This document shows, one piece after another, positions 55,427-63,639 of a DNA stretch of 64,000 bases; the first letter of the stretch is position 1; every line of letters starts with the position of its first letter. The notes beneath the pieces are model-generated. The model made no database searches. It was given only the letters and a program-made list of their open reading frames with translations, and was not told where the DNA came from. This stretch comes from Paraburkholderia rhizosphaerae. Its GTDB lineage: Bacteria > Pseudomonadota > Gammaproteobacteria > Burkholderiales > Burkholderiaceae. The translations under genes were made by a program, and so were the position numbers. Location: positions 62,001 through 126,000 of the forward strand of contig NZ_SORE01000022.1 in NCBI RefSeq assembly GCF_004366595.1. Direction: 5' to 3'.

Positions 55427-55974
55427 GCCAGAACATCAGCTCCGTTGACGCGGAAGCGCTTTATCGCGCCGTGCTCGAACAGATTCGCGCGGCTTATGGC
55501 GAAGCGTTCGGTCATCCTGACGAACCCGGCGGTGCGGTGCTGGCCGGCATTTATAGCGGCGGCGCGTGGCTCGCGGAGCGTCTTGCGCGCGACCTGAACG
55601 CGCCGGGCTACGGTGTCGTCAATGTCGCGCTGCATCGCGACGACTATGCGAAGAAAGGCCTGCATACGCAGGCGAGCCCGACGTCGCTGCCATTCGACGT
55701 CAACAATCGCCGCATCCTGCTGGTCGACGACGTGCTGTACACCGGCCGCACGGTGCGCGCGGCGATCAATGAGCTTTACGACTATGGGCGGCCCGCGTCG
55801 GTTGAATTGGCGGTGCTCGCGGACCGCGGCGGACGCGAGTTGCCGGTCGCCGCGCGCTTTATCGGCGGGGTCGTCGATGTGCGGGCCGACGCGACGCTCG
55901 TGCTCGCGCGCGAGACCATTGAGGCGGGCGGCGCGCAGCGTTTCACGTTTCATACCGAAGCACGCGCGGATTGA
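55423..55974 (+). CDS. pyrR: PyrR-type phosphoribosyltransferase / pyrimidine regulator
   Basis: The 183-residue protein has the PRPP-binding motif RRILLVDDVLYTGRTVRAAI (about 96-115). PyrR proteins are uracil phosphoribosyltransferases and, in Gram-positives, RNA-binding attenuators of pyr operons. In beta-proteobacteria the regulatory role is unproven. ATG 55423 overlaps the ruvX stop. It sits directly before pyrB, supporting a pyrimidine role. Confidence 0.95.
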   Translation: MSQNISSVDAEALYRAVLEQIRAAYGEAFGHPDEPGGAVLAGIYSGGAWLAERLARDLNAPGYGVVNVALHRDDYAKKGLHTQASPTSLPFDVNNRRILLVDDVLYTGRTVRAAINELYDYGRPASVELAVLADRGGRELPVAARFIGGVVDVRADATLVLARETIEAGGAQRFTFHTEARAD

Positions 55975-56101
55975 ATGCACTGCGCTGGCGGCATCTTACG
56001 GAGATGCCACCGCGATACGAATGCCGCGGCGAGCGGCACGAAAGCGCGCGCGAGACGCTGCGCGCCGCACTAGGCAGTAACACGTTTGACTCAGGACCAC
56101 G

Positions 56102-57133
56102 ATGAACAAGCCCAACCCGGTCACTCAGGATTCCACGCAGCGCGCCGCCGAGGCGCGACATTTTCGCCATGGCTTCCTGAAGGGTAATCCGCAGCTCACG
56201 AAGAACGGTGAGCTCAAGCATCTGCTGACGATCGAAGGTTTGCCGCGCGCGATCGTCAATCACATTCTCGATACAGCCGAGCAGTTCGTCAGCGTGACGG
56301 ACCGCGAGGTGAAGAAGGTGCCGCTGTTGCGTGGCAAGTCGGTGTTCAATCTGTTCTTCGAGAACTCGACACGCACGCGCACGACGTTCGAGATTGCCGC
56401 GAAGCGGTTGTCGGCGGACGTGATCAACCTGAACATCAACGCGTCGTCGACCAGCAAGGGCGAGTCGTTGCTCGACACGATCAATAACTTGTCGGCGATG
56501 CATGCGGACATGTTCGTCGTGCGACATGCGTCGAGCGGCGCGCCGTATCTGATTGCGGAGCACTGCGCACCGCACGTGCATGTGATCAACGCAGGCGACG
56601 GGCGCCATGCGCACCCGACTCAGGGCCTGCTCGACATGTACACGATTCGCCATTACAAGCGCGACTTCACGAACCTGCGCGTGGCGATTGTCGGCGATAT
56701 CTTGCACTCGCGCGTCGCGCGTTCGGATATCCATGCGCTGACCACACTCGGTGTGCCCGAAGTGCGCGCGATCGGACCGCGCACGCTGCTGCCGGGCGGA
56801 CTCGAGCAGATGGGCGTGCGCGTGTTTCATAACCTTGACGAAGGGCTCAAGGACGTCGACGTGATCATCATGCTGCGCTTGCAGAACGAGCGGATGAGCG
56901 GCGCGCTGCTGCCTTCGGCGCAGGAATACTTCAAGAGCTGGGGACTCACGCCCGAGCGTCTCGCGCTCGCGAAGCCCGATGCAATCGTGATGCATCCGGG
57001 TCCGATGAACCGCGGCGTCGAGATCGATTCGCAGGTTGCGGATGGTCCGCAGTCGGTGATCCTGAATCAGGTGACGTTTGGTATCGCCGTACGCATGGCG
57101 GTGATGGGCATCGTCGCGGGCAACAACGACTGA
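56102..57133 (+). CDS. pyrB: Aspartate carbamoyltransferase catalytic subunit
   Basis: PyrB joins carbamoyl phosphate and aspartate in de novo pyrimidine synthesis. The 343-residue protein contains the carbamoyl-phosphate motif STRTR (89-93) in FFENSTRTRTTFE, and HPTQGLLDMYTI. The N-terminal 30 residues before the fold are longer than in E. coli PyrB, as in class A ATCases that assemble with a DHOase-like partner. There is no pyrI; instead the degenerate dihydroorotase follows 99 bases later, as in Pseudomonas. Confidence 0.97.
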   Translation: MNKPNPVTQDSTQRAAEARHFRHGFLKGNPQLTKNGELKHLLTIEGLPRAIVNHILDTAEQFVSVTDREVKKVPLLRGKSVFNLFFENSTRTRTTFEIAAKRLSADVINLNINASSTSKGESLLDTINNLSAMHADMFVVRHASSGAPYLIAEHCAPHVHVINAGDGRHAHPTQGLLDMYTIRHYKRDFTNLRVAIVGDILHSRVARSDIHALTTLGVPEVRAIGPRTLLPGGLEQMGVRVFHNLDEGLKDVDVIIMLRLQNERMSGALLPSAQEYFKSWGLTPERLALAKPDAIVMHPGPMNRGVEIDSQVADGPQSVILNQVTFGIAVRMAVMGIVAGNND

Positions 57134-57232
57134 TTGCGCGCGCAACGATCGATACGGCGCGACTTTCTCATCAGCGCACGCAACGACAGATAAAAGCAGC
57201 ATCGCAACGAACAACGCACAACAAGGCAGCGC

Positions 57233-58510
57233 ATGAAGATTCACATCGAGGGCGGCACGCTGATCGATCCGGCCGCGGGCACCGAGCAGCAGCAGGACAT
57301 TTTTATCGCAGCGGGCAAGATTGTCGCGCTGGGCCGCGCGCCCGCTGAGTTTCACGCGGCGAAGACAATCGATGCGCGTGGGCTGATCGTCGCGCCGGGT
57401 CTTGTCGACCTGTCGGCGCGGTTGCGCGAGCCCGGCTACGAACACAAGGCGACGCTGGAATCCGAAATGGCGGCGGCGCTCGCGGGCGGCGTGACGACAC
57501 TCGTGTGTCCACCCGACACGGACCCGGTGCTCGACGAGCCCGGTCTCGTTGAAATGCTGAAGTTTCGCGCGCGCAATCTGAATCAGGCGCATGTGTATCC
57601 GCTCGGCGCGCTGACGGTCGGTCTGAAAGGGCAGGTGATCACCGAGATGGTCGAACTGACTGAAGCCGGCTGTATCGGTTTCTCGCAGGCGGACGTTCCG
57701 GTCGTCGATACGCAGGTGCTGCTGCGCGCGCTGCAGTACGCGAATACGTATGGCTTTACCGTATGGCTGCGTCCGCAGGATGCGTACCTCGCGAAGGGCG
57801 GCGTTGCCGCGAGCGGCCCGCTGGCGTCGCGGCTCGGTTTGTCCGGCGTGCCGGTGTCGGCGGAAACGATCGCGTTGCATACGATTTTCGAACTGGTTCG
57901 TGTGACCGGTGCGCGTGTGCATGTGTCGCATCTGTCGTCGGCGACCGGTATCGAACTGATGCGCGCCGCGAAAGCGGAGGGTTTGCCGGTCACCTGTGAC
58001 GTGACGATCAATCACGTGCATCTGATCGACGTCGATATCGGTTACTTCGACGCGCAGTTCCGCCTCGATCCGCCGCTGCGTTCGCAGCGCGATCGCGAAG
58101 CGATTCGCGTGGGCCTGACGGATGGGACGATCGATGCGATATGTTCGGACCACACACCAGTCGACGACGACGAAAAGCTGTTGCCGTTTGCTGAAGCGAC
58201 GCCGGGCGCTACCGGGCTCGAGCTGCTGCTGTCGCTGACGGTGAAGTGGGCCGACGAAGCGAACGTGCCGCTCGCGCAGGCGATTAACCGCATTACCGCG
58301 GCGCCGGCCGGTGTACTGAAACTCGCGGCGGGCCGCATTGAAGTGGGTGCGTCAGCGGACTTGTGCGTCTTCGACCGCGATGCCTATTGGCGCGTCGAAC
58401 CGCGCGCGCTGAAGAGCCAAGGACATAACACGCCGTTTCTTGGTTACGAGCTGCCGGCGCGCGTGCGCGCGACCGTCGTGTCCGGGCAACTTGCATTTGA
58501 ACAGCGCTGA
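57233..58510 (+). CDS. Dihydroorotase-like protein, catalytically degenerate (PyrC')
   Basis: The 425-residue protein has the dihydroorotase fold, but the first metal-binding H-x-H is lost: GLVDLSARLREPG has S61 and R63 where active enzymes have D-x-H-x-H-L-R. WLRPQDAYL near 178 also replaces the expected H-x-E-D. The later region SDHTPVDDDEK keeps D306. In Pseudomonas the equivalent inactive PyrC' is a structural partner that holds ATCase as a dodecamer. That role is inferred here from position and residue loss. A working dihydroorotase should be encoded elsewhere. Confidence 0.93.
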   Translation: MKIHIEGGTLIDPAAGTEQQQDIFIAAGKIVALGRAPAEFHAAKTIDARGLIVAPGLVDLSARLREPGYEHKATLESEMAAALAGGVTTLVCPPDTDPVLDEPGLVEMLKFRARNLNQAHVYPLGALTVGLKGQVITEMVELTEAGCIGFSQADVPVVDTQVLLRALQYANTYGFTVWLRPQDAYLAKGGVAASGPLASRLGLSGVPVSAETIALHTIFELVRVTGARVHVSHLSSATGIELMRAAKAEGLPVTCDVTINHVHLIDVDIGYFDAQFRLDPPLRSQRDREAIRVGLTDGTIDAICSDHTPVDDDEKLLPFAEATPGATGLELLLSLTVKWADEANVPLAQAINRITAAPAGVLKLAAGRIEVGASADLCVFDRDAYWRVEPRALKSQGHNTPFLGYELPARVRATVVSGQLAFEQR

Positions 58511-58536
58511 ACTCAAACGCACGGAAGACTCTCAGC

Positions 58537-59376
58537 ATGAAGCTCGCGCTCCGCAAGATACGTCTCGTGGTTCATCTGCTGTATGGCATGTGGGTGGTGG
58601 CCACCCGTTTTGCGCGGGTCACCGCGCAACAGCGGCTCGAATTAAACCGCGCGTGGTCGCTGCGGTTTTTGCAACTCGCGGGCATGCGCCTCGTCGTGCA
58701 CAACGATGGCGCGCGAATCGATGAAGGGGCGCTCGTCGTCAGTAACCACATTTCGTGGATCGATATCTACGTGATCAACGCGTGGCGGCCGACGCGCTTC
58801 GTATCGAAAGCGGAAGTGCGCAAGTGGCCGGTGGTCGGGTGGCTCGCGGAACAGCTTGGGACAGTGTTTTTGCAGCGTGAGAAGCGCAGTGACGCGAAGC
58901 GGATCATGCACGAACTGTCCGAGCACCTTGTCGCGGGCCACGTGATTTGCGTGTTCCCGGAAGGCACGACCACGGATGGACGCGAACTTTTGCCGTTTCA
59001 CGCGAATCTGTTTCAGGCCGCGGTGTCCGCGTCGCGGCCCGTGCAGCCGGTCTGCATCTACTACGAAGATGCGCACGGCAATCAGTCGACGGCGCCGTCG
59101 TATATCGATGAGATGTCGCTGGGTGAATCGCTCGATACGCTACTGCGCGGCACGCCGCTGACCGCGCATGTGTATGTGTGCGATGCGCTTGCGCCGGGCG
59201 CGGAGCGGCGCGCGCTGGCGGCTGACGCGCAGGTGGCGATTGAAGGGGCGCTGGATCGGCTGCGGCCGGTTGGGGCGCGTGTCAGACAGGCGGCGGCGCG
59301 TGGGCAGGCTGAGCAGGATGCCGAGGTGCCGCACGCCGGCGATACGCCGGCGGCAAACGGGCCACTCGCGCAGTAA
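58537..59376 (+). CDS. 1-acyl-sn-glycerol-3-phosphate acyltransferase (PlsC-type)
   Basis: This inner-membrane acyltransferase for phospholipid or lysophospholipid acylation has 279 residues. The catalytic motif NHISWID has H71 and D76, and the substrate motif FPEGTTTDG is at 140-148. An N-terminal hydrophobic segment (about 8-24) anchors it. The C-terminal 30 residues are Ala/Gln-rich and non-conserved. It begins 26 bases after the PyrC' stop and probably belongs to that operon. Confidence 0.92.
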   Translation: MKLALRKIRLVVHLLYGMWVVATRFARVTAQQRLELNRAWSLRFLQLAGMRLVVHNDGARIDEGALVVSNHISWIDIYVINAWRPTRFVSKAEVRKWPVVGWLAEQLGTVFLQREKRSDAKRIMHELSEHLVAGHVICVFPEGTTTDGRELLPFHANLFQAAVSASRPVQPVCIYYEDAHGNQSTAPSYIDEMSLGESLDTLLRGTPLTAHVYVCDALAPGAERRALAADAQVAIEGALDRLRPVGARVRQAAARGQAEQDAEVPHAGDTPAANGPLAQ

Positions 59377-59495
59377 GACCCGCCGCGGGCGTTTGGAGAA
59401 CTTTGTCGCTTGATGTTGCAGCGAACGAACGTCTCGTTTCCGCCTGTGTCTGATCGAACAGACCCAATACCGACTGATCGATTACCGTCCCCCCG

Positions 59496-60122
59496 ATGCT
59501 CAACGATCCTGACTTCTTTCTTTGGAATATTTTCGCTAGCGTCGGCGATGCTGCGTTCACGCTGCCGATCGCGCTGGTTTGCGCGGTCTGGCTGTGGTTT
59601 TCAGCACGCCGGCAGGCGGCGCGATGGATTCTGCTGCTGGCAATCGGCATGGCGGCGGTCGGTGCGACCAAAATTCTGTATGCCGGGTGTGGCGTTGAAA
59701 TTCCGTCGCTGCATTTTCGGGTGATTAGTGGCCATACGTCGCTGTCGACGGTGGTGTGGACGGTCGCGATGTCGTTGTTGTGTCGCTGTGCCGGTGCGCG
59801 CGCACGGACGGGCGTGGTGATCGGGTTGCTGATCGGTGCGTTGACCGCGGTCGCGCGCGTGTTCGATGACGCACATTCGGTTACCGAAGTGGTCGTCGGC
59901 TGGGTGCTCGGCGCGACGCTCGCGATACTGTTTGTGCGCAGCTTTGTGCGTTCGGGTGTGCAGCTCGTGAAGCCCCGGTTTGCGGCGCTAGGGCTGCTGC
60001 TGGTCGCGACGGTTGCGTATGGGCGGCATGCGCCGATTCAGCAGATGATCGAGGATTATTCGCCGGGGGTTTGTGCGCGGGTGTTTCCGAGTCTTGTTGA
60101 GGAGATGCGCAAGGAGCTTTAG
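59496..60122 (+). CDS. PAP2-family membrane phosphatase
   Basis: The 208-residue protein has five or six membrane segments and the PAP2 motifs ISGHTSLSTVVWT (near 80) and ARVFDDAHSVTEVVVGWVLG (near 125). The last histidine lies in an unusual DDAHSVTE context. Family members dephosphorylate lipid phosphates such as undecaprenyl pyrophosphate or phosphatidic acid. It lies between plsC and an O-antigen gene. Confidence 0.9.
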   Translation: MLNDPDFFLWNIFASVGDAAFTLPIALVCAVWLWFSARRQAARWILLLAIGMAAVGATKILYAGCGVEIPSLHFRVISGHTSLSTVVWTVAMSLLCRCAGARARTGVVIGLLIGALTAVARVFDDAHSVTEVVVGWVLGATLAILFVRSFVRSGVQLVKPRFAALGLLLVATVAYGRHAPIQQMIEDYSPGVCARVFPSLVEEMRKEL

Positions 60123-60159
60123 CTGCCGCACGTCGTCGCGTGCCTTGCCGCGGGTTCAG

Positions 60160-61536
60160 TCATTTTCCCGGAATAGACGTGCTTCGTTGCCGTGAAGCAT
60201 CGCCAATATCGATCGGCCGCGTGGCTGCAGTGATCCGGTCGCTCTGAGCAATCTCCCGTTTCCGCGCCTCGATCCACGCGAGCAACGTGACAATAGTCAA
60301 CGCGAAGAACGCGACATTCATCACAAGTGTGAAGACGTCGATGGTCATCCCGAACAAAATCGTTGCGCTGACAATGAGAAGCCCCAGGTAAGCCGCAGTG
60401 GCAATTTCCGGGTCCGCATTGCGCCGAAGCCGCCAAAACATCATAAAGGTCGCGCTATAAAGCAGTAGCAACGCGGCAACTCCAACGGTTCCCATCTCGG
60501 CGAGGATCGAGAAGAAGTCGTTGTGCGCGCGATCATTGACGATGTAGTTCGGAGCCTCGCCATGAGCGCTTAGCGCACCGAGGGATTTAGCGAGACTGCC
60601 GCGCCCGACGCCAAGCACCGGATGCCTCGTGTATAGCAGCGCGGACGCGCGCCACAATTCAAGGCGCGCGCCTGTCGACGTGTCCGCGTTGCCTTCGCGC
60701 ATCTTCTGCAGGTCGGTAGCGATCGCCGTGAAGCGCGCGCGGATGTCATGAGTCGAGACCGCGCCGGTTGCGCCGCCGACAATGGCGGCTATGAGGACAA
60801 TGCGCACGCTCCGGGCTGCGAGCCAGTGCCGCCCCGACACGGTGAACCAAAGCAGAACCGGAATTGCGATCCAGCCGCCGCGCGTACCTGACAGGTATGA
60901 CGCAAACAGACCGCCGACCAATGCGGCGAACTTGATTGCAATCTCGACGGGATGGCCGCGCGTGTCCGCACGGCGAAGGGATGCGATTGACAGAAAGCCA
61001 AGCAGTAGCGCGGTGTCTCCAAACGGAATCGGATTCGTGAAGGAATTGCCGAGACGCGTGCCGTCGGTCCAGACCGCTGGATGAGACAGCGCGTAAATGG
61101 ACCATGCACCCGCGGCGAGTGCACCGGCCGCGAAACCCCATTGAACCATACGGAGCTGGCGCGACTGCATTGAAGCAAGGAAAAAGAAACTCGGAATGGC
61201 TAGTGGCAGGCGTAACAGCGGATCGAGCGACGGGAATGTACCGGTGCGCATGACAAGGATCTGGAACAGCACAATGCACGGCAATCCAAAGAGTGACGCC
61301 AGAAACCAACGGTGTTCGCGCCACAGTCGCGCGGCCTGAATCCGGTATTCACGGTTGCCCAGGTGCAGTAACGACAATGCCAGAACGATGAAGAAGCAAT
61401 ATCCGGTTCCCCCTTTCATCGATAACATCAGGGCCGGCGATAATACGATTGCCGCCGTGGCAATCCAACTGAGAAAGAATTTGGTCTGTGTCAAGATATC
61501 GGAAACGGGTAGAAAGCTTGTGTCGTATGGACGCAT
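60160..61536 (-). CDS. O-antigen ligase / polymerase family membrane protein
   Basis: The 458-residue protein has about ten to twelve hydrophobic segments and a large periplasmic loop. The loop includes the Wzy_C-type motif HPVLGVGRGSLAKS and NDRAHNDFFSILAEMGTVGV near residues 305-345. The histidines and the H-N-D are characteristic of WaaL ligases and O-antigen polymerases, which sequence cannot separate. It is divergent from a glycosyltransferase gene. Confidence 0.88.
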   Translation of the reverse strand: MRPYDTSFLPVSDILTQTKFFLSWIATAAIVLSPALMLSMKGGTGYCFFIVLALSLLHLGNREYRIQAARLWREHRWFLASLFGLPCIVLFQILVMRTGTFPSLDPLLRLPLAIPSFFFLASMQSRQLRMVQWGFAAGALAAGAWSIYALSHPAVWTDGTRLGNSFTNPIPFGDTALLLGFLSIASLRRADTRGHPVEIAIKFAALVGGLFASYLSGTRGGWIAIPVLLWFTVSGRHWLAARSVRIVLIAAIVGGATGAVSTHDIRARFTAIATDLQKMREGNADTSTGARLELWRASALLYTRHPVLGVGRGSLAKSLGALSAHGEAPNYIVNDRAHNDFFSILAEMGTVGVAALLLLYSATFMMFWRLRRNADPEIATAAYLGLLIVSATILFGMTIDVFTLVMNVAFFALTIVTLLAWIEARKREIAQSDRITAATRPIDIGDASRQRSTSIPGK

Positions 61537-61610
61537 ACATGTGGCTGGCTTATGATCCCGGGCCTTGCCGAAGTGTATGATCGTAGCTTTCAGACACTAA
61601 AATAATTCAA

Positions 61611-62627
61611 ATGTGGACTGACACTTCAGGTAGTCGTTCATTCAACTCCCGCCCGCTCGTGTCGGTGCTTTTGATAGCTTATCGTCAAGAGAATCTGGTT
61701 GCGGCAGCGCTAAATAGCATTCTTGCGCAGGACTATACGCCGCTCGAGATCATCGTATCCGACGATTGCTCACCCGATCAGACCTATGAGGTGATGGCAG
61801 CGATCGTGCAGCGCTACGATGGACCTCATACCGTTATTCTAAACCGTAACCCATACAACCACGGCATCAGTGCTCACTTGACGAAGCTTGCGCAGATGAG
61901 TCACGGCGAATTGCTGGTTGTCGCTGCCGGTGACGACATCTCCGTGCCCCATCGCTGCAGCCGGTTGGTGGATTTCTGGCTTGCGCATGATCGCAAGCCG
62001 GACCTGATCGCGAGTGATCTCGTCGAACTGGACGAAGACGGGTTAGTGCGTTCGCAGGTTTCTCCAACCGATTTGGCGCGTTACAGGTCGGTTGATGATT
62101 GGGCCGCTTCAGCGCCGTACGTCGTCGGCGCTGCACACGCGTGGTCGCGCCGGCTGTTCGACCGTTTCGGCGACATGATGCCGGGTGCGATGGCGGAAGA
62201 CCAGATCATGACACTCCGGGCAATCATGAATGGCGGCGGTGCGATAAATCTGCGCGAACCGCTCGTCCAGTATCGGGTTGGCGGTCTGTCGCGAAAGCGT
62301 CGCTGGAAGTCGGTCAACGAGTTCATTGCACGCATCAAGCAGACGAACCAGTTTGCACTTGCAGAGATCACGCAGTTTGTCCGCGATGCGGAGTTGGCGG
62401 GATACGGTGCGAAGATGCGCGCGGCGCTGGATAGCAAACTGGCACGGGAAAATTACACGCGCGCCGTATTTGCCGCGGACCGTCTCGGCGCAAAACTCTA
62501 CCTGCTTGCCACGACCCGACGCGTCAAATTGGGGTTCCGGCTCAGGATGTTTCTTTATGCGGCTTGCCCAATCGTTTACTCGCCGGTATTTACGGTCAAG
62601 TATTGGTTGGCATCCAGGGTGCATTAG
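61611..62627 (+). CDS. Family 2 glycosyltransferase
   Basis: The 338-residue glycosyltransferase has a GT-A fold: VSVLLIAYRQENLVAAALNS, the nucleotide-sugar motif IIVSDDCSPD (near 53), AAGDDISVPHR (near 102) and a late catalytic-base motif AEDQIM near 197. A C-terminal hydrophobic stretch (about 305-330) may associate with the membrane. GC content is clearly lower than in the housekeeping part of the window, as is common for O-antigen genes. Confidence 0.92.
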   Translation: MWTDTSGSRSFNSRPLVSVLLIAYRQENLVAAALNSILAQDYTPLEIIVSDDCSPDQTYEVMAAIVQRYDGPHTVILNRNPYNHGISAHLTKLAQMSHGELLVVAAGDDISVPHRCSRLVDFWLAHDRKPDLIASDLVELDEDGLVRSQVSPTDLARYRSVDDWAASAPYVVGAAHAWSRRLFDRFGDMMPGAMAEDQIMTLRAIMNGGGAINLREPLVQYRVGGLSRKRRWKSVNEFIARIKQTNQFALAEITQFVRDAELAGYGAKMRAALDSKLARENYTRAVFAADRLGAKLYLLATTRRVKLGFRLRMFLYAACPIVYSPVFTVKYWLASRVH

Positions 62628-62787
62628 AACGGTGCATCTGCGTAGATATGCCGGGAGCATTTACCGGCAATGCGTGACGGATACGGAGCTGCCAAATGCT
62701 TCGTGGATTTTGTGGCTCGCACCACCGCATTGTGTTCGGCCCGGAATGTTATACTTCAGACATTACGGGGCATGCGTCTGGAATGGA

Positions 62788-63105
62788 ATGGCAAGTAAAA
62801 TACTTATAAAGCATCCGCAGTCAGGCATTCATGTAACGGGGTGGATCGGTTTTAGCTGGACTTACTTGTTCTGCGGGTGGTGCGTTCCTTTAGTTCGTCG
62901 CGAGATCCGCGTTGCGGGAATCCACTTGCTTCTAACGCTTTGCACTTGTGGTATCTGGCAAGTGGCCGGCGCGTTTCTTTATAACAGGCAGTACATGACC
63001 CGCATGCTGGTGGATAAAGGCTACATACTTGCCGATACCCGAGCGCGCAACGACAAGGCGCTTGTTGAGCTGGATATCGCGCCGCTGATTTACCCGCTTG
63101 GGTAA
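62788..63105 (+). CDS. Small membrane protein (HrgC/DUF2628-like)
   Basis: The 105-residue protein has two hydrophobic segments (about 15-32 and 38-62) separated by a short basic loop (VPLVRREIR), followed by FLYNRQYMTRMLVDKGYILA and an acidic end. The pattern Y-N-x-x-Y-x-x-x-L-x-x-K-G-Y resembles small membrane proteins of the HrgC/DUF2628 type; this is a tentative match. ATG 62788 follows GGAATGGA. The frame is open far upstream, inside the glycosyltransferase gene, where it is only a shadow. Confidence 0.6.
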   Translation: MASKILIKHPQSGIHVTGWIGFSWTYLFCGWCVPLVRREIRVAGIHLLLTLCTCGIWQVAGAFLYNRQYMTRMLVDKGYILADTRARNDKALVELDIAPLIYPLG

Positions 63106-63142
63106 CCGACGAACTGACCGGCTTTTACAGCAGGTCGCGAGC

Positions 63143-63171
63143 GTCAACGGTATGTGCTGCTTACCGTTGAC
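63143..63171. terminator. Hairpin between convergent genes
   Basis: GTCAACGGTA and TACCGTTGAC form a perfect 10-base stem with a 9-base loop. It sits between the small membrane protein gene and the convergent EamA/SMR-like gene. No T tract follows on either strand. Confidence 0.6.
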
Positions 63172-63176
63172 CAGGA

Positions 63177-63533
63177 CTAAAGATAGATAAGCGCGACTCC
63201 GACGACCACCAGGGCTGAGCCCGCTATTCCCTTCATCGTGATGGACTCGCCAGCCATCGCACCATATACCAGCAACGCAACGATCGTGATACCCACCATC
63301 ACGGGGTAGGCCGTGCTAAGCGCGACGCGCTTAAGAGCCATTGCATAGAAGACAAAGCCGACACCGTATGCGATGACCGCACCGAGCCTCACTCCGGTCG
63401 AGGCAGTCATCAATGCCCATAGACCGGACATCCCTGCGGCGGTCGCGTTGATGTCCAATCTTGCTGCCAGCTTTAGAAGAACGCTAGCTATTGCGCTTGA
63501 TGTCGCAGCAGCAAACAGCAAAAAGGCCGCCAT
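63177..63533 (-). CDS. EamA/SMR-family small transporter subunit (ArnE/F-like)
   Basis: The 118-residue protein has four membrane segments, the size of SMR transporters. The glutamate essential for drug export in EmrE helix 1 is absent (SSAIASVLLKLAARL), so it is closer to the ArnE/ArnF-like lipid-linked sugar flippase subunits. This fits its place among surface-polysaccharide genes. ATG 63533 has GGAG about 11 bases upstream; ATG 63575 is an alternative. Confidence 0.75.
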   Translation of the reverse strand: MAAFLLFAAATSSAIASVLLKLAARLDINATAAGMSGLWALMTASTGVRLGAVIAYGVGFVFYAMALKRVALSTAYPVMVGITIVALLVYGAMAGESITMKGIAGSALVVVGVALIYL

Positions 63534-63639
63534 GATCGTCGGTGCTCCAGATTCCGTTTCTCGCGTATTTCGCATGCCGGCGGTGCGCAGCAAGCTGATA
63601 CGCCTTTATCGTTTAAGTGTCGTTTAACCAACCGCTTGA

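Noticed and set aside
55943..58153. 736-codon open frame on the minus strand opposite pyrB and pyrC'
   Set aside because: His/Arg-rich antisense shadow; both plus-strand genes are certain.
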